From NCBI GenBank assembly GCA_033032175.1, contig CM065328.1, positions 8,990,690 to 9,054,689 on the forward strand: a stretch of DNA of 64,000 nt. Direction: 5' to 3'. This DNA comes from Saturnia japonica. Lineage: Eukaryota > Arthropoda > Insecta > Lepidoptera > Saturniidae. The notes below the pieces were generated by a model. It was not told the DNA's origin, ran no database searches, and saw only the letters and a program-made list of their open reading frames with translations. The position numbers were made by a program, and so were the translations under genes. Below are positions 47,737-58,530 of this stretch, piece after piece. Numbering within the stretch: position 1 is the stretch's first letter; the number at the start of each line of letters is the position of its first letter.

Positions 47737-49200
47737 TATTGAGTATTGATACTCTCTTCGATAAGGGTAAAGGTGGGGGGTTGTACCTCAACATATTTTG
47801 ATATTTAGTACATGTACATTCTGTGCCTCGTTTGTCTTCTTCTTCTATCTTCCATAAGTTGGCAACCGGTCATCTTTGAATGAAGACCATTACTGCCATT
47901 ATCGAGTTAATTATAATGTCATGTGTTATGACAATTCAGTATCCTAAGATAGATGGTGGCTCCCTTGTTAGAAAACTTTCTAGGAAGATTTTGTGGGATC
48001 GTCAGAAAGGATCGTTTTTAGCTTATCATTTATAATCCACTTCACTTAAAAAATGCTTACATATTTAAACCAAACTATATCACGCAAAACGCCACCAATA
48101 TTACATAATATAGTCAAAATTAGTAGACATAATGAATTTAAAAATGAATTAACACTTACAACATGTCACTTCAAGAATTTCCCGCGCATAAAACATCGTC
48201 TGGCGTTTGATCTAGTCAAGTTACCTTTGCTACCCAATAGTACATGTTTTTCTGTTCTTTACTTCTATACGCTATGGTTTTATTTATATTACTAGCAAAT
48301 AACTATCCTACTGCGCTACTCGAATTTTTGCCCATAATCTGCTGATTCAGTTATATCCAATAATCTCATTCAAAAGGGCATTAAAACAAAAAATGAATTA
48401 AAATATTCATAGATAATATTTGTTATAAGGTACTTATCTCCAGACCCCTTACCTTATAGCTTTTCATCTGGATATCTAAAGTTGTAATCGCATTTAACGT
48501 CGAATTTACCTTAAAGAAACGAAAATGAAATCTAAAATGTTTGCGATGAACGTAAGCCGTGGAGAGCGTGAACGGAATTTACAATGTTGTAAACAGATAA
48601 ATTTTACTCATATTTGAATGGAATATATTAAACTTTTTTTTATATTACACTTTTTAAAGTAAAGGAATAATAAAAAATTAAAATAATATACTTTTTTATG
48701 GTAGACGTTATTAGGCCCTTTTCGCTAATTAATAACTCGACGAGAGTTGAGAGGTCGGATTACAGCATAAGCTGCGAACCATCGTATTCTCGAATTTCTT
48801 GAAGTTTGTCGAAATAAGCCTATCGTATCAGTATTCTTTATAATAAGAACGGGTAAAGCGATAAAGTACCGAATTTTAAAAGTATTTATTATTATTGTAT
48901 TAATCTTAAATACGCATATATGTGAACAAACCTTCACACTTACGTATCTGCATTTACTACCCCGACGTAATTTAGGCCACGTTTTAATGACATTCTGAAG
49001 TCATGCTCGGATCTCGGCTCTATTCAACGCTGTTATCTACCAGATAATAATATCTCTCTGCCAAGCTTACTAGCTTTTACTACTGGTTTCTCATATAATA
49101 ATTTCCTTGGACCAACCAAAGGTAATTTTCAAAATTTTGATTCCCTGAAAAGAAACTTACATTACTTTGGCGTTTACATCATCGTCAATATATGGTGTTT
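47737..49200. repeat. Duplicated segment with empty mariner target (copy 1)
   Basis: Starts with the TA target in ggTATTGAGT. The segment recurs at 50472-51825, where the mariner 3' end immediately precedes the same TATTGAG. The portion 48530-49200 is identical in both copies; 47737-48530 differs by many small gaps. No supported gene. The 70-codon minus frame at 48725-48937 is repeated identically in copy 2. Confidence 0.9.
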
Positions 49201-50471
49201 TCGCGCCATATCCGAAAAGGGGCGTCTAAAGGGTGCGGGGAGGGGTTCGTGGCGTCCGCCATTTTGTGGAGTTTTAGTCACGATGGAACAGTACTCGGGG
49301 ACGCATCGCGCATTTTGCGTACGAGCGTATTATCGTAATGGTGATTCAATAATGACTGCTGAACGTCTCTATCGTGCGGAATATCGTACACGCCACGCGC
49401 CAAGTAACGATAGCATTAGGAAATGGATCAGGATGTTCGAGAATACAGGTGCGACAGTTAAAATTCAAAACTCTGGTCGTCCTCGTTCAGTTCGCGATGA
49501 AGAAACAATTGAAGAAGTTGAGGAGTCGGTTCGTCAAAATCCGTCTTTATCCATCCGAAAGCGAAGCCAAGCGTTGAACATCAAAAAATCGTCTTTACAT
49601 TCGATTTTAAAGAAAGACTTACATCTAAAAGCCTATAAAATTCAATTGGTTCAAGAATTGAAGGATACGGACTATGCTAATCGACTGAATTTTGCGAACG
49701 AAATGCTGCAGCGATTTAACAACTTTAACAACATACTGTTCAGTGACGAAGCAAATTTTCACCTGAATGGTCATGTTAATAAGCAGAATTGTCGGTACTG
49801 GGCAGTGGAGAATCCGAGACGAAAGCATGAACGACCCCTGCATAGCCCAAAGGTCGTTGTCTGGGCCGCTATGTCTGCTAAAGGCATAATTGGTCCTTAT
49901 TTTCATGAAGATCAACGAGGCCGAGCAATTAATGTGAATAGTGACCGTTATTGCGATATGTTGCGAAATTTTTTGGTCCCAGAGTTGCAGGAGTTTGCAG
50001 GTTTCAACTCAAGAACGTAGTTCCAGCAAGATGGGGCCACTTGCCATACCTCAAATGACTCAATGGAAGTTGTTAACGAATTATTCCCTAATAAAGTCAT
50101 TTCGCGAAGGGGTAACATCAACTAGCCTCCCAGAAGCCCCGACCTTAGCCCGCTTGACTATTTTGCATGGGGATACCTTAAAAGTATGGTTTATCAAAAC
50201 AATCCGACGAATCTAACCCAGTTAAAGCAAAACATCAGGTCAGAAATGGCAGCAATATCGATAGCTATGTGTCAACGTGTTATCGCCAATCTTCGTTTCC
50301 GTTTAGAAGAGTGCCAGCAACGTAACGGTCATCATTTGGATAACATCATCTTTTCCAAATAATTCTCCAATTCATATGCTAATAATAAACAATAAACTTT
50401 TTTATTGCATACAAATAATTTTTGTTTCATTGAACTTACAAATACCCGATACCCTTTCTGGACACCTTGTA
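49196..50471 (+). mobile_element. DD41D mariner-like element (family I, copy 2, 5'-truncated)
   Basis: This copy is nearly identical to 18442-19715. The first 31 bases including most of the 5' terminal repeat are missing. The 3' terminal repeat (50438-50471) is intact and followed by TA at 50472-50473. The 5' edge is a junction to the end of copy 1 of the surrounding duplication, sharing TGTTT (49196-49200). Confidence 0.95.
49283..50362 (+). pseudogene. DD41D transposase, inactivated copy 2
   Basis: The frame is 360 codons long with two nonsense codons. One is TAG at codon 246, where copy 1 has a Trp codon in TWFQQ. The other is TAG at the Trp of the INWPPRSPD region (about 50125). Unlike copy 1 the second catalytic Asp is present (QQDGATCHTS), the first is Asp155 and the third lies in SPLDYF, 41 residues after the second. 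The C-terminal end is intact (ECQQRNGHHLDNIIFSK). This copy gives the family-length estimate of about 359 residues. Confidence 0.93.
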
Positions 50472-51825
50472 TATTGAGTAGATACTCTTTGATAATAAAT
50501 TTGTACCTCAAATATTTTATATTTAGTACATGTCATTCTGTCCTCGTTTGTCTTCTTCTTCTTCTTCCTAAGTTGGCAACCGGTCATCTTTAATGAAGAC
50601 CATTACTGCCATTATCGAGTTAATTATAATGTCATGTGTTATGACAATTCAGTATCCTAACAAGATGGTGGCTCCCTTGTTAGAACTTTCTAGGAAGATT
50701 TTGTGGGATCTCAGAAAGGATGTTTTTGGCTTATATTTATAATCCACTTCACTTATGCACAAAAACCAAACTATATCACGCAAAACGCCACCAATATTAC
50801 ATAATATAGCAAAATTTAACATAATGAATTAAAAATGAAAACCACAACATGTCACTTCAAGATCCCGCCAAAAACTCTCTCGTTTGTCTAGTCAAGTTCC
50901 TTTGCTACCCAATATACATGTTTTTCTGTTCTTTACTTCTATACGCTGGTTTTATTTATATTACTACAAATAACTTCCACTGCGCTACCGGCCCATAATC
51001 TGCTACATTATATCCAATAATCTCATTAAAAATTAAAAAAAAAAAAAAATTCATAGATATATTTGTTATAAGGTCTTTTAGCTTATTATAGCTTTTCATC
51101 TGGATATCAAGTTGTAATCGCATTTAAGTCGAATTTATTAAAGAAACGAAAATAAATCTAAAATGTTTGCGATGAACGTAAGCCGTGGAGAGCGTGAACG
51201 GAATTTACAATGTTGTAAACAGATAAATTTTACTCATATTTGAATGGAATATATTAAACTTTTTTTTATATTACACTTTTTAAAGTAAAGGAATAATAAA
51301 AAATTAAAATAATATACTTTTTTATGGTAGACGTTATTAGGCCCTTTTCGCTAATTAATAACTCGACGAGAGTTGAGAGGTCGGATTACAGCATAAGCTG
51401 CGAACCATCGTATTCTCGAATTTCTTGAAGTTTGTCGAAATAAGCCTATCGTATCAGTATTCTTTATAATAAGAACGGGTAAAGCGATAAAGTACCGAAT
51501 TTTAAAAGTATTTATTATTATTGTATTAATCTTAAATACGCATATATGTGAACAAACCTTCACACTTACGTATCTGCATTTACTACCCCGACGTAATTTA
51601 GGCCACGTTTTAATGACATTCTGAAGTCATGCTCGGATCTCGGCTCTATTCAACGCTGTTATCTACCAGATAATAATATCTCTCTGCCAAGCTTACTAGC
51701 TTTTACTACTGGTTTCTCATATAATAATTTCCTTGGACCAACCAAAGGTAATTTTCAAAATTTTGATTCCCTGAAAAGAAACTTACATTACTTTGGCGTT
51801 TACATCATCGTCAATATATGGTGTT
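50472..51825. repeat. Duplicated segment with filled mariner target (copy 2)
   Basis: Begins TATTGAG directly after the mariner. The first 680 bases match 47737-48530 but lack about 110 bases spread over many gaps of one to a few bases. After about 51150 the match to copy 1 is exact. Its end, atatatggtgtttgcgac, continues into unique DNA. Confidence 0.9.
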
Positions 51826-52379
51826 TGCGACAAAAACGTGTATTCGATAATCTCATAATTTCATAATTGAAAAACTTTTATCCATAGTTACTATATCTCA
51901 TACGGATTTACAATTAGTACCGATATGTGGAATCACTATTTTATAACTGTTTCATTTCTTTATTTCCTCGATGACAGCTTCTGTGAAAACTTGAACGAGC
52001 GTGTTTTTTTACATTACGTATGCATTATTTTATACAAATATGACGTTTACACACGTACAAGGTTATACCAGTGTTGGAGAAACGATAATAGACCCTATAT
52101 TTTTTTTACAAAATGTAAGAAACTAAACTACTGCCGGATACTTTTGTACAAATTTATTAACTAATATTATATTTCATTACAAGATGTTACACATATTAAT
52201 TCTTGATTGATAATGCCAACTTCTTCAAAATTTTCGATGCTGTTGTAAAATAAGTAGGTATAGGTAGGTACTCGACTGGTGGAAAAACCAATCTGCGTGC
52301 TGGTCGTCCTCCAGATCTCCTACTTTCCCGGGGGGTATGATACGGACACTGAACCACCAAGAAAGAATTATCAGAATTC
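51826..52379. other. Intergenic AT-rich DNA
   Basis: The 79-codon frame at 51925-52164 has no recognised domain. If the minus-strand exon at 52380 is real, this is the start of its first intron. Confidence 0.4.
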
Positions 52380-52383
52380 ACTT

Positions 52384-52690
52384 ACCGAGCAATTCCTCCT
52401 TGTTGTGCAGCTTCCCGGGTATCCCAAAACTGAGGGTTAGCGTGCAGCGTGAATTTTGGCCACAGCCACAGCGGTTAAAAACAAAGCGAAGCGTTGAGAG
52501 AAATGCGAGGTGCGTGTGCGCTTCTGTTACTCGAAGCCAACTGGTTTTTTCAAGTGCGCGTCCGTTACCCCGCGGGTTGCCAGACGCCAAAAACCAAATA
52601 CTCGGCAAGAGTGACCTGACACTCTCGCCCAGCAATTCAATGCCCAACCACTCGACAATGAAACGAAATAATTATAACGACAGGTAATCT
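52384..52690 (-). other. CpG-rich candidate first exon with splice donor
   Basis: This segment is strongly GC- and CpG-rich against an AT-rich background. On the minus strand it ends ggaattgctcg followed by GTAAGTG (52383 downward), a near-consensus splice donor. The strand is open for about 89 codons but contains no in-frame ATG, so it would be a non-coding first exon or an internal exon. No downstream exon was identified. Its upstream side abuts a transposase remnant at 52695. Confidence 0.3.
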
Positions 52691-52694
52691 TTAT

Positions 52695-53960
52695 TTATTT
52701 ATTTTTATCAAAATCTGATAAATCCTCACTGTCACTCGATGAGCTCTCCCCAACATTTATTATAAGTTCCTGTACTTGTATATTATCGAATGCCACAAGA
52801 ATTTTCCAATCCGACGCTATAATGTTTTGGGATCTTCTCACAATTTTTTTCCAGTTTTCGGCAGTTACTTCCGCATATGCATTTTTTAATAAATCTAATA
52901 TATTGTTTGCCGTAAAAGGGGGATGGTTATTGTTTCGAGCGGCGTGTCTTTTGATTTGTGCCCATATTAGTTTTATAGCATTGTACTGACAATGATACGG
53001 CGGAAGTCGAAGAACTCAATGACCACATTCCGCAGCTATTTCGTCGATAACATATATTTTAGGGAGGCTTTTTTCGATTTTAAAATATTCACTAATTGTA
53101 CATTTAATAAAGTACTATCCATATTTTCTCCATGACGTTGGAGCCAGTCAGTTATCTCTTGTTTTTTATTGGCCTGCGTCAGCATTTTATCAATTTGTCT
53201 GGAGTGATATGTAGCGTTGTCCATAATAATTATGGACGGTTCTTCCAGAGATTGCACATTTCTTTAAACCATCCTTCGTAAACCTCCGCGTTCATTTCTT
53301 CGTGGTATTCCATTGTTTTGTTGGATTTAAAGGCCAGTAAAGCATCTGACATTAATCGATTCGTAGAACCTGCATGGCATATGATAAGGCGTTCACCTTT
53401 TCCCATTCGCACTGAACTAGTAGAAGCGGTGGTGTCGTCAGTCCAGTTCTTAGATACTGTGGCTTGCATTTAACCAAGTCTCGTCAGTGTAAATAACATT
53501 TGACCAATCTGATATCTTTTTGGCTTCACTCAAAAATCCGTAGCAAGCCATAGCAATGTCGTGACGCTCCATAAATATTTTACGTTTGTCCGATTTTTTA
53601 TAAGAAAATCCAATTTCTTTCATAACCAAGCTTAATGACGATTTTTGGCCAAGGAACAAACCACATTCCGTAAAGAAACAACAAGTTTTTTAAGTGTTGG
53701 AATTTCTTTGCGCAAGTAATAGTGTTATATATGACGGCGAATAGCATCAGCGTCGAAGTTGTCAACTGATGTCACAGAACGTGGTTGGCGTTTTTTCTTC
53801 GGCGTACGAAGCTTATTTTCCTGCATGCCGCTGGTACCGTAAGCTTCGTTAGTAATTTTTGAAACAGTAGGTCCACTTATTCCTAATGCGGCCGCAACAC
53901 GCTCATGCACTTGCGACAGTGGTAATAGCGAGCCACCATTTTGATACTCTGCTTCAATTA
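52695..53960 (-). pseudogene. IS630/Tc1-like transposase with lost catalytic Glu
   Basis: Minus-strand pieces in shifting frames give an N-terminal helix-turn-helix segment (VAAALGISGPTVSKITNEAY), then IYTDETWLNA with the first catalytic Asp. They continue with SIIIMDNATYHSRQIDK with the second Asp and RLPPYHCQYNAIKLIW. In this DDE group the last motif normally ends with Glu before LIW; here the codon is AAA (Lys). The C-terminus is acidic and Ser-rich (GESSSSDSEDLSDF), with the stop at 52695. Several frameshifts (near 53255, 53460 and 53670-53720) confirm decay. Terminal repeats were not found. Confidence 0.8.
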
Positions 53961-54184
53961 AATTAATTTTATAATTTTAAAGTGTATTCTGATAATTTTG
54001 CGCCAGTGGGAATCGATTCTAAGGGTGTTCTATAAATATAAATCTATTAGTTTCAGAAAATTAGCGCGTTTGAACAATATTTTGAGCTTTATAATGTTAA
54101 GTAATTGTACCCGGGGTTATACTCGTGTTTAATCTTGTAATTCTAACCTACTCTTTGTATGGTAGTTGTTGTAGCGTGTTGTTT

Positions 54185-54330
54185 TATAGCCTATTTCACC
54201 CGTGCTAATTTCTCCGACAAACACCGCGCCCGCGCCGCGCGTAATTGTTCTCATTTTCCGCAAGTAAAAATTATTTTAATTTTGCATTATCTCCTAAACT
54301 GTATAAAACATAAAATATAAATAATGTTAA
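54185..54330 (-). mobile_element. Helitron 3'-end fragment
   Basis: It matches the palindrome spacer family: tttcacccgtgctaatttc, ccgacaaacaccgcgcc and ttatctcctaaactgt in order. The terminal CTAG and hairpin have decayed here. Confidence 0.6.
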
Positions 54331-54488
54331 TAGAATGGTATGGTATATGTCGGAGTAAAAAGGCCACCTATGATCACAATAACACAACTTCTGCTTAATG
54401 ACATTGCAGTCAAAACATGTTTGTAACGTGTCGGCGCTCGAAGGCAGTCTAAAAACAAATGTTTTTAATCTACCGCTACCTACAACGT

Positions 54489-54578
54489 CCAGTGTGCCTA
54501 GTGTGAGTTTTTAACTATCAATATCACGTTTGCGTTAACGTGACATTGATAGTTAAAAACTCACACTAGGCACACTGG
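54489..54578. repeat. 90-bp hairpin (42-bp arms, 6-base loop)
   Basis: The arms starting ccagtgtgcctagtgtgagt are inverted copies with one mismatch; the loop is tgcgtt. It is probably a tiny MITE or its remnant. It sits directly before a retroelement-like tail end (gctaacagtaaagtcacatc plus A's, 54580-54620). Confidence 0.9.
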
Positions 54579-54716
54579 GCCCCTACGGCTAACAGTAAAG
54601 TCACATCTAAAAAAAAAAGTGATGCAACACATTTTATTAGAGAACGTCGTACAGTGCGAAAGCGCTGTATATTCGTATTATTGGGATTAGTCTATCAAAA
54701 TAAACCTATCGTAATG

Positions 54717-54833
54717 GTTCATGGGCCGCCCTAGTTGACGTGCCGCCTAAGTTGAAGTTCCGCCTTATTCATGTGACTCTTTAGTTCGTGTCGCCCTGGT
54801 TCATCCGCTGCCCTAGTACAAAAGACCGCGCTA
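54717..54833 (+). repeat. 16-17-bp degenerate minisatellite, about seven units
   Basis: Successive units follow the pattern gttcatgtgccgcccta with substitutions: for example gttgacgtgccgccta, gttcgtgtcgccctg and gttcatccgctgcccta. No frame persists across units. Confidence 0.75.
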
Positions 54834-55299
54834 AAGGCTGTATAATTACAAACGAAATATGCCTATACTGAGTACCTGCTCCGTCATGTATGACGTCATA
54901 TAATAGATTATATTTCAACTAAAACGTACATAACATTATAAATTTAAACATAAAATAATAAAATCTGATTTATTCTTTTACGACGCTCACAAACCGTCCA
55001 AAATTTAACTATTCACGCATTTCAGTTGTAAAACTACTTATATTTGCAAACTCGTCGGTAAAATTTTCATACTAACTCGTAACAAAGTTTCACATGTGAA
55101 ATTTGAGAAAATTAACATGATTCCGCTTCCTCTCTGATTTAAATTTGGTTAGCGTTTTCTCTTATTTATATAATGCATACTGTATTTGAAAATTGTCTAC
55201 AATGGTGTTCATTTTAAAGTTTATTTTCTTCTTCCTTTTATTGAGTGGCAACTGTGTTCATAAACAATTCTGCCAAAGTCACGTATACGGGTATTAGTA
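54834..55299. other. Intergenic DNA without recognised features
   Basis: AT-rich. The 64-codon frame at 55245-55439 overlaps the start of the next repeat and is not a gene. Confidence 0.5.
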
Positions 55300-56238
55300 G
55301 ACCGCTCCCGAAAATGAAGACAGACGATAGTACTAATGACACCTTTGATGATGGGATGGAAAAAAAATTGATCCTGATTAAAAAAAAAAACATATTATTT
55401 AAACTTTTTATTAGCATTATTTACGCTCCATCATGTTAGTACAACTTAATGAAACGAGAATTTAAAAAAAAAAACCAGCAATGAACACCAAATTAAATAC
55501 AGCTGATTGCTCGGGTCAAATAACGCGCAGGCGCGGCGCGTCGCGGCACCAGTCCAGCGCGAGCGCGGCGCGGTGCCATTCTCGCGCGGCCCGCAGCTGG
55601 CGATCGCACAAATACTTATTTACAATATTGTCTAAATACCTAACTTATCTACTTTGCCACTGTGCTAGTGTCTACCTGGCCACTTTCATTCGAATTCTCC
55701 GGTTGAATTAAAAAAGTAACGGGTTCGATTCCCCGCGAATGAAAAAAATACTTAAATAAAATTTTAACAAGCATTGAGCCATGTTTTTTAATCCATCGTG
55801 TAAGAATGTTTATTATATCAGTTCAGTATTAAGTTATTTATAAAAAATGTAGGTATGAAACAGCTTACCGATCTAAAGCTTCCGTGGTCTTATGTGATGC
55901 GGCTCAAATTGTGCCCCATTCATTTCGAGGCAGATTTGAGCTCGGCGTTGCGTCTCCTTATGCAGTCGGGGCATCATCGTGGGGTCTTCGACAAAGTCCG
56001 CACGTAGTTTGTCGAAAACATTCACGATCCTTTGGCGCATTTGGTTAGCACTATCACACTCACGATTAAAAACCCTTTCTTTCACATACCCCCACAGAAA
56101 GAAGTCTAACGGAGTCAGATCGGGTGACCGAGGTGGCCAAGCGTGTGGTCCTAGTCTGCCGATCCAGCGATCATCAAACAGCTCGGTGAGGCGCTCACGG
56201 ACGAACCTTGCCACATGTGGAGGTGCACCATCATGTTA
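55300..56238 (-). mobile_element. DD41D mariner-like fragment (family II, copy 2)
   Basis: Homologous to 6105-6985. The transposase end lies toward 56238 and the 3' non-coding part, with a GC-rich patch at 55525-55605 and a gggttcgattccccgc segment, toward 55300. The N-terminal half and terminal repeats are missing. Confidence 0.6.
55873..56238 (-). pseudogene. DD41D transposase C-terminal half
   Basis: From 56238 downward the minus strand reads DGAPPHVARFVRERLTEL, then WPPRSPDLTPLDFFLWGYV and a C-terminus with MMPRLHKETQRRAQICLEMN. The second catalytic Asp (DGAPPH) and the Asp of TPLD are 41 residues apart, the same spacing as family I at 18529, but the sequence is clearly a different family. 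Everything before the second Asp is absent, so it is inactive. Confidence 0.85.
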
Positions 56239-56939
56239 CTTACATGTTACCGTATTCACGAGCACTATAAACGTACGCGTTAGGCATTATTAAAACAGAA
56301 CAATAATAAAAACAACACAAACTTAACAAGATACACAAAATGTAACAATAAAATATTAACAAGAATTTAAATATCAATCCAATAATAATCCACTTCACTT
56401 GTGTACAATAATCAAAAAACATCAGGTACAAGACAATTTTTAACAAAAAAAAATTAAACTTTCCAACGAAAAAAAGTATCATAGAAATCGGTCCATAAAC
56501 AAAGAAGTTATGGCTGACCATCCATTAAAAAAAATACATTCGAAAATATAACCTCCCTTTTTGTAATATCTATGGTATCATAAGCTTATCACCAGGCTGG
56601 CCGTATACTTATTTGCCAAATTTGTTATATAAAACAATCAATATTCAATTGATTAATCGATAGTTTTTTGAAACAATTCATACTATCTAATTTAAAAACA
56701 ATCAATGTTTTACCAACATTATTGTACGGAAATATTTGTTTATTTTTTTGGGAAGGTCACATGAGAGTTATATCAATTCACACATTCCATTCGTGTTTGT
56801 TGTGTAGCGGAAATCCGCCCTTCACACTACGTCACGTTCCGACAATAGCAAATAACAACGGGTATATTATTTTATAGTAAATCGAACCAAAAAAAATATT
56901 TACTTCGAAGATCCTTTTTAAACGTATCACTAAGAATGG
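56239..56939. other. Intergenic AT-rich region
   Basis: The 93-codon minus frame at 56240-56521 is rich in Phe, Ile and Leu and is probably chance in AT-rich DNA. No element ends recognised. Confidence 0.5.
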
Positions 56940-57255
56940 AATAGATTACTAAATACATATATACACATGTTCCTTCCTTCCTCCCAGGAGGCAGGTACAC
57001 GTATATAGGTATGTATGCGTTTGTTTAGCTCGAATTCTTATTTATAGGTAATTAGTCAGATCGCGACTTCTTTGCAATCTCGGCAACAGCCCAAGCCGAG
57101 GTCTGGCCACTTTGGCACCCTTGCGCGCATTTTGCCCACGCTTTCTCAGCTGAGTGCCTTAAGCGCTCGCCCCCAAGCCACGGTAAAACTGTAAAAGCCA
57201 TCAGCGACTCTAGTTTTAGGCCGCTTACGCTAACAGTGTAGTCAGTAAAAAAAAA
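56940..57255 (+). repeat. Retroelement-like 3' tail copy
   Basis: It matches 700-1017 closely: cagcccaagccgaggtctgg, gccttaagcgctcgccccc and gctaacagtgtagtcagt, followed by A's at 57247-57255. Together with the other copies it defines a repeated 3' end. Confidence 0.65.
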
Positions 57256-57290
57256 CTAAGAATGGATTTTAAACAAGCAACCTCATGTGG

Positions 57291-57638
57291 TGTCATGTTA
57301 TGTGTGGAGTAAGTAGAATGGATAACATCAGGAATGATTTTATTAAAGGAAGTCTTTAAAAAGCACCAGTCACAGAGAAATTGAGGGGTTATATGCTAGC
57401 ATGGTACGGGCATGTCATGAGGAGGGATGAAAGTTATATAACTAAAAGAATGTTAAGTATGAATTTAGATGAATATAGAATTAGAGGAAGACTGAAGAAG
57501 GTATGGATGGATTGTGTAAAGAATGATATGCGTATAAAAGGTATGAATACTGAGATGATATTTGATAGAGTGGAAGTAGAAAATATGTTGTGTCGAACCT
57601 ACTTAAGTAGGATAAGAGGTAAGAAGATGATAATGTGA
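57291..57638 (+). pseudogene. LINE ORF2 C-terminal fragment
   Basis: In one frame: MCGVSRMDNIRNDFIKGSL, a TAA stop near 57357, then KAPVTEKLRGYMLAWYGHVM and MDCVKNDMRIKGM. This is the familiar end of RTE-type LINE endonuclease-reverse transcriptases. Upstream domains are missing and the stop kills it. The family differs from the fragment at 29815-30235. Confidence 0.8.
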
Positions 57639-57802
57639 TGTTATGTTGGCACAGTGCAATCGTATACGAAGCGACTACCATGGGATCTATGACACATCGT
57701 CGGTCGAAACTTTTATAGTGGCATTCATAAATGTCTTTCCGCGTCATGTTTGAAAGACTATATTGTAGTAACAGAAGGAACACGATATACTGAAGATAGT
57801 TC

Positions 57803-57960
57803 CGTAGCTTGGTCTCGTGGCGTTGTGGTAGTAAACCCTACTATTGAGCCGAGAGGTCGCGAGTTCGATCCCCGGCCTTGACTGACTTTTGTGTAATGAG
57901 CATAATTGTCAGTTGTGTGTGTCTGGGTGTTAAATATATATACATATATACTTTGCTTAG
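57803..57960 (+). mobile_element. tRNA-derived SINE-like element
   Basis: A polymerase III A-box-like tggcgttgtggtagt (57820) and a B-box-like gcgagttcgatccccgg (57858) are spaced as in a tRNA-derived head. A non-tRNA body follows with ttgtcagttgtgtgtgtctgg and a TA-rich end. It does not fold convincingly as a tRNA gene. Confidence 0.6.
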
Positions 57961-58530
57961 TTTGGAATCAAATGGCCGTGTGTCAGTATGGCAAAGATCA
58001 GTCAGCAAATTTCTTTCTTCTGACCTAGATGAAGGTTAACGTAATGATGTGGCTCTGGAGTGACGTGTGGTTCTGTCATGAAAGGAGAAAGAGGGAATTA
58101 CATCGAACAGATCTTCATAACACTCGCCATACAGACGGTAGAACATACTCAGTGAGGTGAAGTCCCTGCGCAGCAGAAACAGCCCGATGAACTTAGTAAT
58201 GAAGTAGGTATTTTGATAGCTTTTTAAATAGTAAAAAGAAAAATTTCTAAAAAAAATTCTTAGATCTTAACCGATTTCGATGAAATTTAGTAAACAGGAA
58301 TATGCGTTATTCCATAATTAATAGGCTAAGAGAATCGTTAATAATACCTTTAGAAATGGAAAAAAAAACTGAATCGAATTTGATGAAACTTTGTACACGG
58401 GAAGTCTATCATGTCATTAATCAATTTATTAGCTATATAATCACTAATAATAATGAGTAATAAAAACCTACCGAGGTGTCGGGCGACACCTGATAGTAAT
58501 GAAGTTCTTTTCGCTTTATATAATACTAAC

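Noticed and set aside
48725..51563. Identical 70-codon minus frames (48725-48937, 51351-51563) as conserved genes
   Set aside because: Identity is explained by the duplication of the whole segment; no domain or start context supports a gene.
54717..54833. CRISPR array
   Set aside because: Units are 16-17 bp, degenerate and without unique spacers, in a eukaryotic context.
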